From NCBI RefSeq assembly GCF_001602525.1, contig NZ_LSYT01000003.1, positions 1-64,000 of the forward strand: a stretch of DNA of 64,000 bases. The letters run 5' to 3'. Shown piece after piece: positions 28,310-38,257 of the stretch. Each line of letters opens with the position of its first letter. Positions within the stretch are counted from its first letter, which is position 1. The position numbers and the translations under genes were made by a program. This DNA comes from Flavobacterium chilense. GTDB lineage: Bacteria > Bacteroidota > Bacteroidia > Flavobacteriales > Flavobacteriaceae. Below the pieces are notes generated by a model, which made no database searches, was not told the DNA's origin, and worked only from the letters and a program-made list of their open reading frames with translations.

Positions 28310-29362
28310 ATGAAAAATATCACACTTACTTTCCTGTTGTTTATAAGTGTATTCTCCTTACAGGCAGAACAGTTATACGTTAATCCTAAAACTGGTCACG
28401 ATTCAAATTCTGGCCAGAAAACCCATCCCTTAAAAACACTTGCAGAAGCGGCCAAACGAGTAAACTTAAGCAAAGAACCGGGAGCAACCACAATTTTTCT
28501 TTCAGAAGGTGTACACCTATTAACTGAAACAGTTCTATTTACGAATGACAAGTATACCTTAAAAAACCGACTTGTTATCCGTGCGGATATTATGCCTGAC
28601 GATGCTGACTGGACTCCGCAAAAAATGCCAATTGTAGTAACGGCAGTTCCGCTTTTACCGGGAGTGGGAGGAGAAGAGGCAAAAGGTATACAACCTGAGG
28701 TTAGTCATGTAACCATTGAAGGTCTACGATTTACAGGTAGTCCGGATTACTCTTATATGGATGGTAATAATTTGCGTCGTTCCTATCCCATCTGGCGTAA
28801 TGGGAAAAATTTAGACGATTTGCTCGTAACACAATGCCTGTTTGCAGGAGATCCTGATGTATTGCCGTTGCATGTGGGGGTTATAGCCAATGGTTATGGC
28901 CTGGTTATCGATCATTGCGTTTTTTTTAACTGCAAAAATCCCGTTGTTTTTTGGAAAACCGATGGAGGAACCGGTAGTCCTAATGTTATGCGTTATTCAT
29001 TGGTATATGGTAGTTATTTTAGTGGTGTTTGGACTACACAAAGTACGGATGGAGACAACTTCGACTTTCATCATAACATAATAGCAAATAGCAGTACAGT
29101 ATGGATAAGAGAAAAAGGAAGTACACGTAATTACAAAGCTTTTGATTGCCTTTTTACAGATTACACCAATCTGGCAGGATATGGAAGTGGACCATTAAGT
29201 GATAATGATGCGACATCGACAGATTTTCTAAAAATGAAAAATGTACAAACTACCGGAACTGTAAAAATTGAAAAAGATCAGAGTAAACGTAATTACCTGC
29301 AATTAGCAGAAGGTTCAATAGGTTCAAACTTAAAAGCCGGGCTTTTCAAAAAAGAGCAATAA
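28310..29362 (+). CDS. Secreted right-handed beta-helix protein (DUF1565-like start)
   Basis: 350 residues with a signal peptide (MKNITLTFLLFISVFSLQAE). The mature start LYVNPKTGHDSNSGQKTHPL followed by KTLAEAAKRV is the DUF1565-type opening of parallel beta-helix proteins. Later repeated short strands (VTIEGLRF, LVIDHCVFFN, NFDFHHNIIAN) fit a right-handed beta-helix as in polysaccharide lyases and carbohydrate-binding proteins. It follows the AraC gene and carries the candidate operator upstream. No catalytic set is evident, so the substrate is unknown. Confidence 0.82.
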   Translation: MKNITLTFLLFISVFSLQAEQLYVNPKTGHDSNSGQKTHPLKTLAEAAKRVNLSKEPGATTIFLSEGVHLLTETVLFTNDKYTLKNRLVIRADIMPDDADWTPQKMPIVVTAVPLLPGVGGEEAKGIQPEVSHVTIEGLRFTGSPDYSYMDGNNLRRSYPIWRNGKNLDDLLVTQCLFAGDPDVLPLHVGVIANGYGLVIDHCVFFNCKNPVVFWKTDGGTGSPNVMRYSLVYGSYFSGVWTTQSTDGDNFDFHHNIIANSSTVWIREKGSTRNYKAFDCLFTDYTNLAGYGSGPLSDNDATSTDFLKMKNVQTTGTVKIEKDQSKRNYLQLAEGSIGSNLKAGLFKKEQ

Positions 29363-29544
29363 GCTTTTTAAAATTTAATGCCAGGGGATTAGAAAAGTAT
29401 TAGTTAAAGAAGAAATTAATTATTGCTTTGATAAAAATAATTCGAATTATGAAGTTTCAAATTTAGTAGATTTGTATGGTAGCCCGCTAGAATTAGTATT
29501 TACGTTTTTGAATTTTTAAAATGTTTTTTAACCATAATTAGTGA

Positions 29545-30264
29545 ATGATTTATAACCAAGAAAATTTTCCTGAAGTAACTTCAGAACGTAATTTAACTAC
29601 TACTATTTTTGTATACACATTGTTCGGACTTTTGTTTATCGCAATGCTTGCTTTATTAATAGCACTTCCTTTAAGTATTCAGTTGGAGTATAATAGCCCT
29701 ATATCGACTGGTGAGATGATTTTCAACCTAATATATTTCCCGATTCTGCTTTGGGGACTTTGGGCACTTTACAAGAATTATAAGCGTCAAAAATTAAAAA
29801 AAATTATCCTCATTTCTGTAGATCGGAATGGTATACACCATCACCAGTACAATGGTATTGTTCAGAGTATTTTATACAAACAGCTCGAAAGCAGCAAAGA
29901 ACCTTATGTAAGTGATATCGATAGAAAAATTGGAACAAAATATTCTCCGGGATATATTTTCGGTTTTCAGGAAGGCAAACAGATTCCGATTCATTTTTCT
30001 AAACCTGACAATGGAATGACTTATATCCCGAAAAATAAATATGATCTCATTGGTCATTTTCTGCAGGGTGTAACTTTATTTTGCCCTCATATAAAAATTT
30101 CCCAGGCTGTTTATGCTGATTATTTTATAAATCCTACCACTTTTGAATTCAATAAAAAAGCACAAATAATAACCTATATGTTAGTGTTTGTTTTACTTGT
30201 AATCATGCTGATTGCTGTCGATTTATTTGTAAAATATACCAAAGGCTTTTCTATATTATTTTGA
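29545..30264 (+). CDS. Hypothetical membrane protein
   Basis: 239 residues with two membrane helices near the N-terminus (about 22-46 and 59-81), a cytosolic domain (about 85-205) and a C-terminal helix (about 210-232). The middle domain (ILISVDRNGIHHHQYNGIVQ) resembles PH-like or DUF3592-type regulatory domains of membrane proteins only loosely; I do not recognise the family. It stands alone between gaps of 182 and 118 bases that contain no other gene. Confidence 0.7.
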   Translation: MIYNQENFPEVTSERNLTTTIFVYTLFGLLFIAMLALLIALPLSIQLEYNSPISTGEMIFNLIYFPILLWGLWALYKNYKRQKLKKIILISVDRNGIHHHQYNGIVQSILYKQLESSKEPYVSDIDRKIGTKYSPGYIFGFQEGKQIPIHFSKPDNGMTYIPKNKYDLIGHFLQGVTLFCPHIKISQAVYADYFINPTTFEFNKKAQIITYMLVFVLLVIMLIAVDLFVKYTKGFSILF

Positions 30265-30382
30265 ATACAGATCAATAACTTATTGTAGTAATTAAATTGT
30301 TAATATTAATGTAAGGTAATTTTAAAAATGACATAACCTCTGTTTTAATAATACATTGTTTTTTTGATATAAAAATTTTTTT

Positions 30383-32134
30383 ATGGAAAATAACAATGAT
30401 TTAAGCAGAAGAAGGTTTCTTAGAAATTCTTTATTGGCCGCTGGAGGAGTTTTCATCGCCCCACTTATTGAAAGCTGTAGTAACGATGATAAACCGGATA
30501 ACAGCGGTGCACCGGATGGACTGAAAAATGAAGGATTTGAGACTGGAGTAGCCAGTTTTGACCCGACAGAAACAGGAGTGATTATCTGGACAAGGTATTC
30601 AGTAGGTTCAGATGCTGAAATAACCTGGGAGCTAAGTAAGGATGCCGGATTTTCTCAAGTAATGAGAAAAGGGCAGGCAACAGCATCATCCATAAATGAT
30701 TTTACAATAGCGGTAGATGTTCAGAATATTACCTCTAATACAAAATATTTTTATAGATTTTATAACGCCAAAACCAAACAGGTAACTGTTATCGGGGAAA
30801 CACGCACACTGCCCTCTAAAGCAGATAGTGTAAATGATGTAAAAATGGCTGTTGTTTCCTGTTCTAATTTTCCGGCAGGACTTTTTAATGTGTATGGTGC
30901 GATCGCTTCCTCAGATGCAGATGTAGTGGTTCATCTTGGAGATTATATTTACGAATATGCGCCGGGACAATATGGAACAAATCCATTTACCAATTCTCTG
31001 GGTAGAGAACATAAACCCGCCAGAGAGATTTTAAGCCTAAATGATTACAGAGAGCGTTACAGACAATACAGAGGAGATAAAAATCTTCAGCTTCTTCATC
31101 AAAAAAAGCCTTTTATATGTGTTTGGGATGACCATGAGTTTGCCAATGATACTTATAAATCCGGTGCAGAAAATCATCAGCCTGCCGAAGGAGATTTTCA
31201 GATGAGAAAAATGGCCGCTTTTCAGGCTTACAGCGAATATATTCCTCTTAAAACAGGAAAAGATCTTAGAATTTACAGAAGTTTTAATTTTGGTAATATT
31301 CTTTCGCTTTATATGATGGATACCAGAGTTATTGCCAGAGATAAACAGATGAGTTATTCTGATTATATTGATAATGTCGGGAATTTTGACCAGACAAAAT
31401 TTAGAACCGATCTTTTAAGTGCAAACAGAAAATTGATTGGAAGCGAACAAATGACGTGGCTGGGATCACAGATTAATGCAGATACTGCTAAATGGAAAGT
31501 ATTAGGACAGCAGATCCTGATGACAAAAATGCTGATTCCTGCAGAGCTGCTGCTGCTTTTGAATCAGGTTTTAGCAGAAGTAGATCATTTTGGAAGTGCA
31601 CAGCCGGCAACTATGCAGGCGCTTATTGGTGCAATCTCTGAACTTGTTGTAATTAAAATGAGATACAAACAAAGTGATCCGTCTTTAACTACTCAGGAAA
31701 TTGCGAGAGTTACGACAACTTTGCCTTATAATCTGGATGCCTGGGACGGTTATTTTGCAGAAAGAGAACAATTGTATGCTATACTTTCCGGTAAAAATGT
31801 TGTGGTGCTGGCCGGAGATACGCATAATGCCTGGATGGGTAAACTGACTAATATGCAGGGGAAATTTATAGGTACTGAAATTGCTTGTAGTTCTGTTTCT
31901 TCGCCAGGATTAGAAGCTTATCTTGGAATTACATCCGATCCTAAAAAGGCGATAGAATTAGCACAAGCATTTACAGTTTTGATAGATGATTTAGAATATG
32001 CAAATTTATACAAGCGAGGATATACCTATCTTAAATTTACACCATCTGGTTCTGAAGCTGAATGGCGATTTGTAGATAGTGTAACAACTGAAACTACAAC
32101 TACTATTACAGAAAAAAAATATACGATAGCATAG
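30383..32134 (+). CDS. phoD: PhoD-family alkaline phosphatase, Tat-exported lipoprotein
   Basis: 583 residues. The start has a twin-arginine signal (SRRRFLRNSLLAAGG) followed by a Bacteroidota-type lipobox (LIESCSNDD, Cys32), so it is probably a Tat-exported lipoprotein. An Ig-like domain (about 50-145) precedes the phosphatase domain. Metal-binding motifs are VVSCSN (Cys160), HLGDYIYEY (Asp187), CVWDDHEFANDTY (about 246-258) and LAGDTHNAW (about 474-482). PhoD enzymes hydrolyse phosphate mono- and diesters with Fe and Ca. The gene stands alone and is followed by a terminator. I see no Pho box, but Bacteroidota Pho sites are poorly defined. Confidence 0.92.
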   Translation: MENNNDLSRRRFLRNSLLAAGGVFIAPLIESCSNDDKPDNSGAPDGLKNEGFETGVASFDPTETGVIIWTRYSVGSDAEITWELSKDAGFSQVMRKGQATASSINDFTIAVDVQNITSNTKYFYRFYNAKTKQVTVIGETRTLPSKADSVNDVKMAVVSCSNFPAGLFNVYGAIASSDADVVVHLGDYIYEYAPGQYGTNPFTNSLGREHKPAREILSLNDYRERYRQYRGDKNLQLLHQKKPFICVWDDHEFANDTYKSGAENHQPAEGDFQMRKMAAFQAYSEYIPLKTGKDLRIYRSFNFGNILSLYMMDTRVIARDKQMSYSDYIDNVGNFDQTKFRTDLLSANRKLIGSEQMTWLGSQINADTAKWKVLGQQILMTKMLIPAELLLLLNQVLAEVDHFGSAQPATMQALIGAISELVVIKMRYKQSDPSLTTQEIARVTTTLPYNLDAWDGYFAEREQLYAILSGKNVVVLAGDTHNAWMGKLTNMQGKFIGTEIACSSVSSPGLEAYLGITSDPKKAIELAQAFTVLIDDLEYANLYKRGYTYLKFTPSGSEAEWRFVDSVTTETTTTITEKKYTIA

Positions 32135-32206
32135 GAATTTCATTTAGTATTAATTGATTTTTTCAGAAGTTATTTCTTCACTTTTTAAATAAGTACTAAA
32201 ATTTTA

Positions 32207-32246
32207 AAAGCCATCTTAGTAATGAAAACTGAGATGGCTTTTTTTG
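32207..32246 (+). terminator. Terminator after the PhoD gene
   Basis: AAAGCCATCTTAG pairs with CTGAGATGGCTTT around a short AT loop and is followed by seven T. It lies between the convergent PhoD and decarboxylase genes. The A-run on the other side is short, so it acts mainly on the plus strand. Confidence 0.85.
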
Positions 32247-32288
32247 TTTATTCTGATGAAATGTTCTAAAAATTAATCCATTTTAAAC

Positions 32289-34049
32289 CTAGCATAAACT
32301 CCAGTTTTTATCCAGGAATTCATCCTCTCCGGGCTCTTCTGTTTTATAAGCAATTGCTTCCGGAATAGACGTTTTAGGTATGTTTACATGTATAATGGTA
32401 TTTTCTTTAATATCGTCAAGCTGCTTTATAACGTCCTCGAGTTCGTCGAGAGTATTGACTTCAAAACCTTTGCCTCCAAATACATCAACGAGTTTCGCAT
32501 ATTTCCAGCGATGCATTTCGTTGTAATCATAAACGTTGTTTAAATCGGGAACGCTATATTCAACTTTGTCCGCACCACGAAAGGGATTTGGATTAACAAG
32601 CATTTGTTCAATACCATAAATGCCATTATCCAAAACAAAAACAATGGTGTCGTGTTTCAGTTTATTCTGTGTAGATATAGCCTGACAAGTTTCCTGAAAA
32701 GCACCGTCCCCAACAAATACTACCGGTCTTTTATCAGGTCTGGCACATTTTATTCCGGTTGCTGCAGGAACAGAATAACCTATCGAAAGCCATGATGCCT
32801 GTGCTACGAATCCGTTAGGTTCTGCAATACGAATACCCTGAGCACCCAATAAAGGAAAACCCGCATCGGCAACTACTATATGCCTCTCGTCTATAAAACT
32901 ATTGATTCGGCTGAAAAACGTATCATAAGTAAGCGCTGGTTTTCCTCTTTTTGTTGTACTGTTATTAGCCAGGAAAAATGACTCAGGCAGCTGCTCAGCA
33001 TCATACATTTCGTATGCACTAAAAGTAACTTTGGTAAGTTCTTCTTTCAGGAATATCATAAAATCTCTTAGCGATACATTGGCCACATAAGAAGCCCCAA
33101 TACGTACACCGCTATGATTAGCAAGTACAGTATCTTCTTTCCATACATCAAAACCACCCAGATTTTTGCCGGTCGTCCAAACACCAAGACCAATTTTTAG
33201 CTGAGCTTTTGAAAATTTTTCCATGACATCTTTTGGCGATGCCTTGCCATTAAAAACTCCTTTGAATTTAGGATGATTTTCAGAGACGATTGATTTTCCG
33301 AGTATAGAAGTTACAAATTCGGTATCGGTAGTTTCAATCAGATCCAGAAATTCTTTTTGGATACCATAGCGTTGAATCTCAATACCGCCCCAGAAAATAA
33401 TTTCTTTTCCTTTTGCCATTGCAGCAACTCTTTGAGCAGCCTTGCGTGCACTTGTCTGACATTTAGATGCCTCTCTTTCTACTAATGGAGCGAAAGGCGG
33501 ATTGCATTCCATTCGCCATACGTCTTCAAAAACTTCAAGATAAACAGGTCTTCCATATAAAATACAGGCATTTAAAACGGAATCAATTTTATAAGGAGCA
33601 TCTGATGAGCCTGTAACTTGTTCTGCCGCAACGGTAACATTTCGAAACACATTGATATTACTGTACATATCACCTGTCATGTGTGATGCCAGCATACCCT
33701 GAACAAGGCTTCTTTGCTGGTCTTTATTAGTCGGAGCTCCATTAATAACAAGTACGGGACAATGTTCTACATAAGAACCCGCCACCGAATTAAGCAGCGT
33801 AAATGCTCCTACGCCATACGTTACCGCTACTGCAGCGAAACCGTTTTGACGTGCGTAGGCATCAGTGCAATGTCCGGCGTTTATTTCATTCGTGTCGTTA
33901 ACAATTTTAATTTTTGCATTTTTGTCTTCTTGAATGGTATTCAAAAACGGCGCGGTATAATTGCCTGCAATTCCAAATAAATGAGTAAGTCCTAATTGTT
34001 CAAGACGTATCTGCAGGTATTTTGCAACGGTAATTTTTTGCTGTGACAT
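32289..34049 (-). CDS. Thiamine-diphosphate 2-oxo-acid decarboxylase
   Basis: 586 residues of the pyruvate/indolepyruvate decarboxylase family. LTHLFGIAGNYTAPFLNTI and the cofactor-activating Glu55 in NEINAGHCTDAYAR are at the N-terminus. The TPP/Mg motif GDGAFQ, with the following Asn in LDNGIYG, lies near residues 447-475. The family converts 2-oxo acids such as indolepyruvate or phenylpyruvate to aldehydes. The start codon is one base after the oxidase stop, so the two are translated together; the oxidase would supply the 2-oxo acid. This is the last gene of the cluster 32289-41178. Acetolactate synthase is unlikely: there is no small subunit, and the context is wrong. Confidence 0.85.
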   Translation of the reverse strand: MSQQKITVAKYLQIRLEQLGLTHLFGIAGNYTAPFLNTIQEDKNAKIKIVNDTNEINAGHCTDAYARQNGFAAVAVTYGVGAFTLLNSVAGSYVEHCPVLVINGAPTNKDQQRSLVQGMLASHMTGDMYSNINVFRNVTVAAEQVTGSSDAPYKIDSVLNACILYGRPVYLEVFEDVWRMECNPPFAPLVEREASKCQTSARKAAQRVAAMAKGKEIIFWGGIEIQRYGIQKEFLDLIETTDTEFVTSILGKSIVSENHPKFKGVFNGKASPKDVMEKFSKAQLKIGLGVWTTGKNLGGFDVWKEDTVLANHSGVRIGASYVANVSLRDFMIFLKEELTKVTFSAYEMYDAEQLPESFFLANNSTTKRGKPALTYDTFFSRINSFIDERHIVVADAGFPLLGAQGIRIAEPNGFVAQASWLSIGYSVPAATGIKCARPDKRPVVFVGDGAFQETCQAISTQNKLKHDTIVFVLDNGIYGIEQMLVNPNPFRGADKVEYSVPDLNNVYDYNEMHRWKYAKLVDVFGGKGFEVNTLDELEDVIKQLDDIKENTIIHVNIPKTSIPEAIAYKTEEPGEDEFLDKNWSLC

Positions 34050-34050
34050 C

Positions 34051-35769
34051 TTAAATTGGGTTATTCAGGTTACCAGTATTTTCGTTGACTTCGAGTGCAG
34101 TACGGATTCCGGACTCGATGGCACCTTCAATCCAGGCATGTTTTAGCGAAGTATGTTCTCCGGCAAAGTGTGCTTTTCCGTTCCATTCAGTTGAGATGAT
34201 ATGACGCTGCAATAATTGCAACTGTCCTGGATTAAATATTGCCGCTTCACCATAAGCATACGGGTCGCGCATCCAGCTTTGTGTTGCTGCACCAATTAAT
34301 TTTCCGCCTTTCTTTTTATAGTCCTTAATGCTCGAGGTAATTACGGCAAGATCTATAATGCGCTGCTGTTCTTTCTCGTCATCAGAGTGCATAATGGCAA
34401 GATTTTTAAGTGCATAAAAATATCGGTCGTCATCATCCATAGAATCCCAGCGGCTTGCTTCATCAGACCAGCAATACGATGCCAGCACGACACCATGTCC
34501 TTTAGCTCCCAAATCATTACTTGGATAATAAGTGAAACGGTTTGAAAAATCAGTAATCGTACCGCCGCCAACAATATTATAAGGTGCTTCCTGCCACCAT
34601 TTTTCACGAAATTCTAATAATATTTTAGTAGCAGAATCGTAGTGTAGTTCTCGGATCGCTTTTCGTTTTTGCTGTTTGAATTGAGGTGTTACATATACAT
34701 GTCTTAGTGCCGAAAAAGGGATGGTGACAATTACTTCATCAAACTCCAGATCACTCACCGGCGTTTTTAATGCTTTAAATCCTGCATCTTCATAAAACTG
34801 AAAGTCCCGTTGTACTTCAATATCCACTTCTATTTTTACCTTGTTGTTAACGAGCATCATTTTGGTCATTCTGCAATCAAAATAGGTGTTTTCTTCAAGA
34901 TTATGAGCTTTAAAGAATTCATTTGGCAGCAGGTCGCTTCCGCCAACAATTTCCAAAAATCGAGTAGAATCCTTGATGATATTTTGCTCAATAAAACTTT
35001 GTATAAAATCGTAAGACATTCTGGATTCCAGATTTTGCAGCACTCCAATCATTTCGATGGCATTCTCTGAATACATAGAATTTTCTTTTAAGAAACGACG
35101 CATCGAATATTCTCCGTAACGCTCGATCAGCAAAGGCCAGTTTTTCTCAGGATCTTCTGCAATAAAAGCCTTAAGCGGATTAATAATATTGGCCATTAAT
35201 TGGTCGGCACGCATATTTTCGCTGCTGCCCAGATGAAAGTCCAATAGTTTGTTTACATCGACTTTAGTTCCATCTTTTCGGATATATTCATTCTGCACAA
35301 CGCGTTTGCGGTTAACATAGAAAAGAGAATTTCTAGTAACCTCAGGCTCTGGTTTAGAAGGGTCTGCCTGATATGCGATAGCCTGTTTTTTATCGACAGA
35401 CAAATAATAAAAAGGCTCAGTTTTGAGTCCGAGTTTATCAATGTATTTGAGCACCATCTGGTGTATGGTCGGGATACGCATTGCACCGGCTTCGCCATAA
35501 ACAGTGTCGTCTTCAAAATATTTTTTGTTTTCAGAATTTCTGAAAGTCTTAATCCTACCGCCAACACGAGTGTTTGATTCGACTATCGTAACATTATGTC
35601 CGGCTTCTTTTAATAAAGCCGCGGCTACCATTCCGGCCATTCCGGCACCAATGATTAATACGTCTTTTGGTTTATCCGTACATGGGATTCCCCCGTCAAT
35701 GTATTTTAAGTAGTCTTGGATAATGGCGTCGTTGTCTTCGTCAAGTAAGCCGTGTAAATAGTTTTCCAT
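34051..35769 (-). CDS. Flavin L-amino-acid / monoamine oxidase
   Basis: 572 residues. The FAD-binding Rossmann motif [20 protein letters not shown] has GAGMAG at residues 41-46, followed by Glu64 and GGRIKTF (70-76). The C-terminus [20 protein letters not shown] is the second FAD motif typical of L-amino-acid oxidases. It oxidises an amino acid to imine or 2-oxo acid with H2O2. In violacein and rebeccamycin pathways such an oxidase (VioA, RebO) feeds a ferritin-like/heme dimerase, and a ferritin-like gene of that type lies upstream in this cluster. Substrate (Trp, Phe or other) cannot be read from sequence. It has no signal peptide. Confidence 0.88.
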   Translation of the reverse strand: MENYLHGLLDEDNDAIIQDYLKYIDGGIPCTDKPKDVLIIGAGMAGMVAAALLKEAGHNVTIVESNTRVGGRIKTFRNSENKKYFEDDTVYGEAGAMRIPTIHQMVLKYIDKLGLKTEPFYYLSVDKKQAIAYQADPSKPEPEVTRNSLFYVNRKRVVQNEYIRKDGTKVDVNKLLDFHLGSSENMRADQLMANIINPLKAFIAEDPEKNWPLLIERYGEYSMRRFLKENSMYSENAIEMIGVLQNLESRMSYDFIQSFIEQNIIKDSTRFLEIVGGSDLLPNEFFKAHNLEENTYFDCRMTKMMLVNNKVKIEVDIEVQRDFQFYEDAGFKALKTPVSDLEFDEVIVTIPFSALRHVYVTPQFKQQKRKAIRELHYDSATKILLEFREKWWQEAPYNIVGGGTITDFSNRFTYYPSNDLGAKGHGVVLASYCWSDEASRWDSMDDDDRYFYALKNLAIMHSDDEKEQQRIIDLAVITSSIKDYKKKGGKLIGAATQSWMRDPYAYGEAAIFNPGQLQLLQRHIISTEWNGKAHFAGEHTSLKHAWIEGAIESGIRTALEVNENTGNLNNPI

Positions 35770-35905
35770 GATTAGGTAGTTTAGTTATTGGGTTATTGTT
35801 TTTGGGAAATGAAATTATTTATAAATTAACTCACTTAAATCTTGATTTTTAAGCGTAATTCTACCTGTTTTTGTATGTAGAATGTTTGATTTTTAATGTT
35901 TTAGC

Positions 35906-36745
35906 TTAAACTCGAAAAAAATGAGCAGTTATCCAGGATTCTTTCCAACTGTTCCAAACTTCATCAAATGAAGAGGCATTTTCTTTATATTGTGTTTTAA
36001 ATAGTTCTTTAGCTTCAGCAATATTGGTTTGTTGTTTCAAATAAGTCAAAAACTCAAATTGTTCTTTATGCAAATCATAAATAGCTAGTTTAAATTTGTG
36101 TCGCAGGACTACAGAATAACTTTCATTTTCAGAAGGCAAATGGGGTTGTTTTTCATTTTTAAAATCAGAATAGTATTTTCGAACAGGAAACTTAAATTTA
36201 AACAACTCACATATTGGTACGAGTTGTAGATTATTTTCATCCTTATCGATCGTAGCTAATGGATAATCTTCTTCGGCTTTCATTTCAAAAATAACTCCGA
36301 TGGCATATTCAAATCGGGCGAGTTCGATCATGAAATCAATCCAGTCTTCTTTGATATTTTCATGAGCATCTGGTCTGTTCTTTTCAAGATAGTCTGCAAA
36401 ATGAGCTCCTAAATAGGCTAAGTTATAGTTCTGCGAAGGCTTTGAAGCGAGATAATCATCGGCGAAAGCGCAAAATAGAGCCTCGCCTAAGGCATATTCT
36501 AAGGCACTAAATTGCTGCGACATACAGTTTCGCAAACGTGCAATATAACTTCTTTGGTAAATGCCCAAATGTTCCTGTGCGGTAAGTTTTTCAGAATGAC
36601 AAATCACATCTTCAATTGAAGCAGCATTTAATTGATCCGAAAGCAAATCACTGGGATTGATGCTCGTTTGTTGGTAAGGATCCAGTAAAAGTTGCTGCAT
36701 CCAATGTTGGAAATTTTTTAATGGTATTTTGACCGTTTGCTGCAT
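35906..36745 (-). CDS. DUF2063 protein, MNIO partner (HvfC/BufC-like)
   Basis: 279 residues. The N-terminal DUF2063 pattern is clear: EHLGIYQRSYIARLRNCMSQ, then FSALEYALGEALFCAFADDY, ASKPSQNYNLAYLGAHFADYL. Such proteins accompany DUF692 enzymes and are thought to present the precursor peptide to them. It starts 9 bases after the DUF692 stop, an obligate-pair arrangement. The C-terminal half (about 150-279) is variable and may hold peptide-recognition elements. It ends 136 bases before the oxidase gene. Confidence 0.88.
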   Translation of the reverse strand: MQQTVKIPLKNFQHWMQQLLLDPYQQTSINPSDLLSDQLNAASIEDVICHSEKLTAQEHLGIYQRSYIARLRNCMSQQFSALEYALGEALFCAFADDYLASKPSQNYNLAYLGAHFADYLEKNRPDAHENIKEDWIDFMIELARFEYAIGVIFEMKAEEDYPLATIDKDENNLQLVPICELFKFKFPVRKYYSDFKNEKQPHLPSENESYSVVLRHKFKLAIYDLHKEQFEFLTYLKQQTNIAEAKELFKTQYKENASSFDEVWNSWKESWITAHFFRV

Positions 36746-36754
36746 TTTTTGTGC

Positions 36755-37669
36755 TTATATAAATTTATTCATTTCAAAAAGATTCAATGGGTTTGAAACC
36801 TGTTCTTTATCCATAAAATGGACTTCATTTTGAACTCCAACAAAGGTTTCATCCATATATTGTTTTGATTTTAGTAACTCGGAATGATACACATCGAAGG
36901 ACGGAATATTCCCATCCCATTCTAATAAAACCGATGCTTCATTTGCCAGTTGATAAGCCAGTTGAAATAATTTCCATACCTGAGAATTCACTTCTCGATC
37001 GTGTGTGTCAATAATATAATTGCCACAATTTTGATGACCGGCCAAATGCATTTGTACAATCTTATCATGCGGAATTCCTTTGATATATTCTACGGGATCA
37101 AAATCATTATTGAAAGAAGAGACATAAACATTGTTGACATCCAGAAGTAATCCACAACCAGTTTCTTCGGTCATTATTCGTAAAAATTCCCATTCCGGAA
37201 GCGTAGAATTATTAAAGGCTGCATAAGTACTTGGATTTTCGACAATCAATGGTCGTTCTAAATAGTCCTGCACCTGATTGATTCTATTACAAACGTGTTT
37301 TAATGATTCATCATTTAGCGGAAGCGGAAGTAAATCGTGCGAATTGGTTGTTAAAACTCCTGTCCAGCACAAATGGTCGCTAACCCAGGCAGGTTGTACC
37401 TCAGTTGCCAATTGTTTTAAACTCTTGAGGTATTCAAAATTTAACGGATCAGTACTTCCAATAGACAACGATACCCCGTGCATAACTACGGGATATCGTT
37501 CTGCTATTTGATGTAAGATGTATCTTGGGCGTCCATGCGAATCCATAAAGTTCTCAGAAATTACTTCAAACCAATCTACGGCAGGATTCTTCTTTAGAAT
37601 ATGCTCAAAATGCTGGCTTCTAAGTCCTAAACCCAATCCTAAATTGGGTAATCCGAGTCTAGTAGCCAT
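36755..37669 (-). CDS. DUF692 multinuclear non-heme iron oxidase (MNIO)
   Basis: 304 residues from the ATG at 37669; an in-frame ATG at 37717 would add 16 residues but overlap the upstream gene by 59 bases, so I prefer 37669 (11-base overlap), where the family's usual start LGLGLGLRSQHF follows. TIM-barrel ligands are visible: H64 (MHGVSLSIG), D98-H99 (SDHLCW), E144 (VENPSTY), D177 and N180 (LLLDVNNVYV), H208 (MHLAGH), D221 and H223 (DTHD), E250 (LLEWD). MNIO enzymes modify peptide cysteines, for example to oxazolone-thioamide or thiooxazole. The Cys-rich gene immediately upstream is the obvious substrate. Confidence 0.92.
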   Translation of the reverse strand: MATRLGLPNLGLGLGLRSQHFEHILKKNPAVDWFEVISENFMDSHGRPRYILHQIAERYPVVMHGVSLSIGSTDPLNFEYLKSLKQLATEVQPAWVSDHLCWTGVLTTNSHDLLPLPLNDESLKHVCNRINQVQDYLERPLIVENPSTYAAFNNSTLPEWEFLRIMTEETGCGLLLDVNNVYVSSFNNDFDPVEYIKGIPHDKIVQMHLAGHQNCGNYIIDTHDREVNSQVWKLFQLAYQLANEASVLLEWDGNIPSFDVYHSELLKSKQYMDETFVGVQNEVHFMDKEQVSNPLNLFEMNKFI

Positions 37670-38246
37670 TCTTTTTTGGTTTACAATTTGAAAGACTCTC
37701 CGGTAGTTTTTCTGCACTTTCCTGTTCCATCTTTAAAACTCTTTTCTCTGCTGCAGCCTTTCTTTCAGCAGGATTATTTATGTAAGAGCAAGATCTTGAA
37801 CCACTTTGTCCACAAGAAGAATAATCCTGACCTGTTGTATGGCGAATGGTGTTTACGTAGTCATCACTTGGTCCATATGGTAAAGGGGCTGGGCCAAATT
37901 CCTCTCCATTTTCTTTTCTTTTTTCTTCGAAACGTATTCTGGCTAATTGCCAAACGCTAAGCCCTCTGTTGGGACCCTGAGCCATAAAACGAGAAGATAA
38001 AATGGGTACACCACAGCTTCCTTGATAGCGGCATTCATTTTGACCCGGATGACAAAATTCTTCGGTAGTTCCAAAAATTCCACAACCACCTTGACCTTTA
38101 CAGGCATTTAAGGTGTGACAAGGATGACCAACTGCTGTTGAGCAATCGCCTGTTCCTGCACAATCATTATTTCCTGAATATCCTGCATTTTTGCATGAGT
38201 TAAGCCCCATACATACATGAAGTTCTCTGTTTACTAATTCTGACAT
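37659..38246 (-). CDS. Cys-rich protein, candidate MNIO substrate (RiPP precursor)
   Basis: 195 residues with 13 Cys, ten of them in residues 12-78 (C12, 18, 29, 35, 43, 49, 55, 65, 72, 78), then C145, C153 and C188. Recurrent units are CxGxNxCKNAG, GNNDCAGTGDC, LNACKGQGGCG and CRYQGSCG, resembling the Cys/Gly/Asn-rich motifs of MNIO substrates such as bufferins. There is no signal peptide, unlike secreted bufferins. The C-terminal half is charged and helical (NPAERKAAAEKRVLKMEQES) and may be the part the enzyme recognises or a follower. It overlaps the DUF692 start and lies 11 bases after the ferritin-like gene. It may also be a stable metal-binding protein rather than a cleaved peptide. Confidence 0.75.
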   Translation of the reverse strand: MSELVNRELHVCMGLNSCKNAGYSGNNDCAGTGDCSTAVGHPCHTLNACKGQGGCGIFGTTEEFCHPGQNECRYQGSCGVPILSSRFMAQGPNRGLSVWQLARIRFEEKRKENGEEFGPAPLPYGPSDDYVNTIRHTTGQDYSSCGQSGSRSCSYINNPAERKAAAEKRVLKMEQESAEKLPESLSNCKPKKNGY

Positions 38247-38257
38247 AATATATTTTT

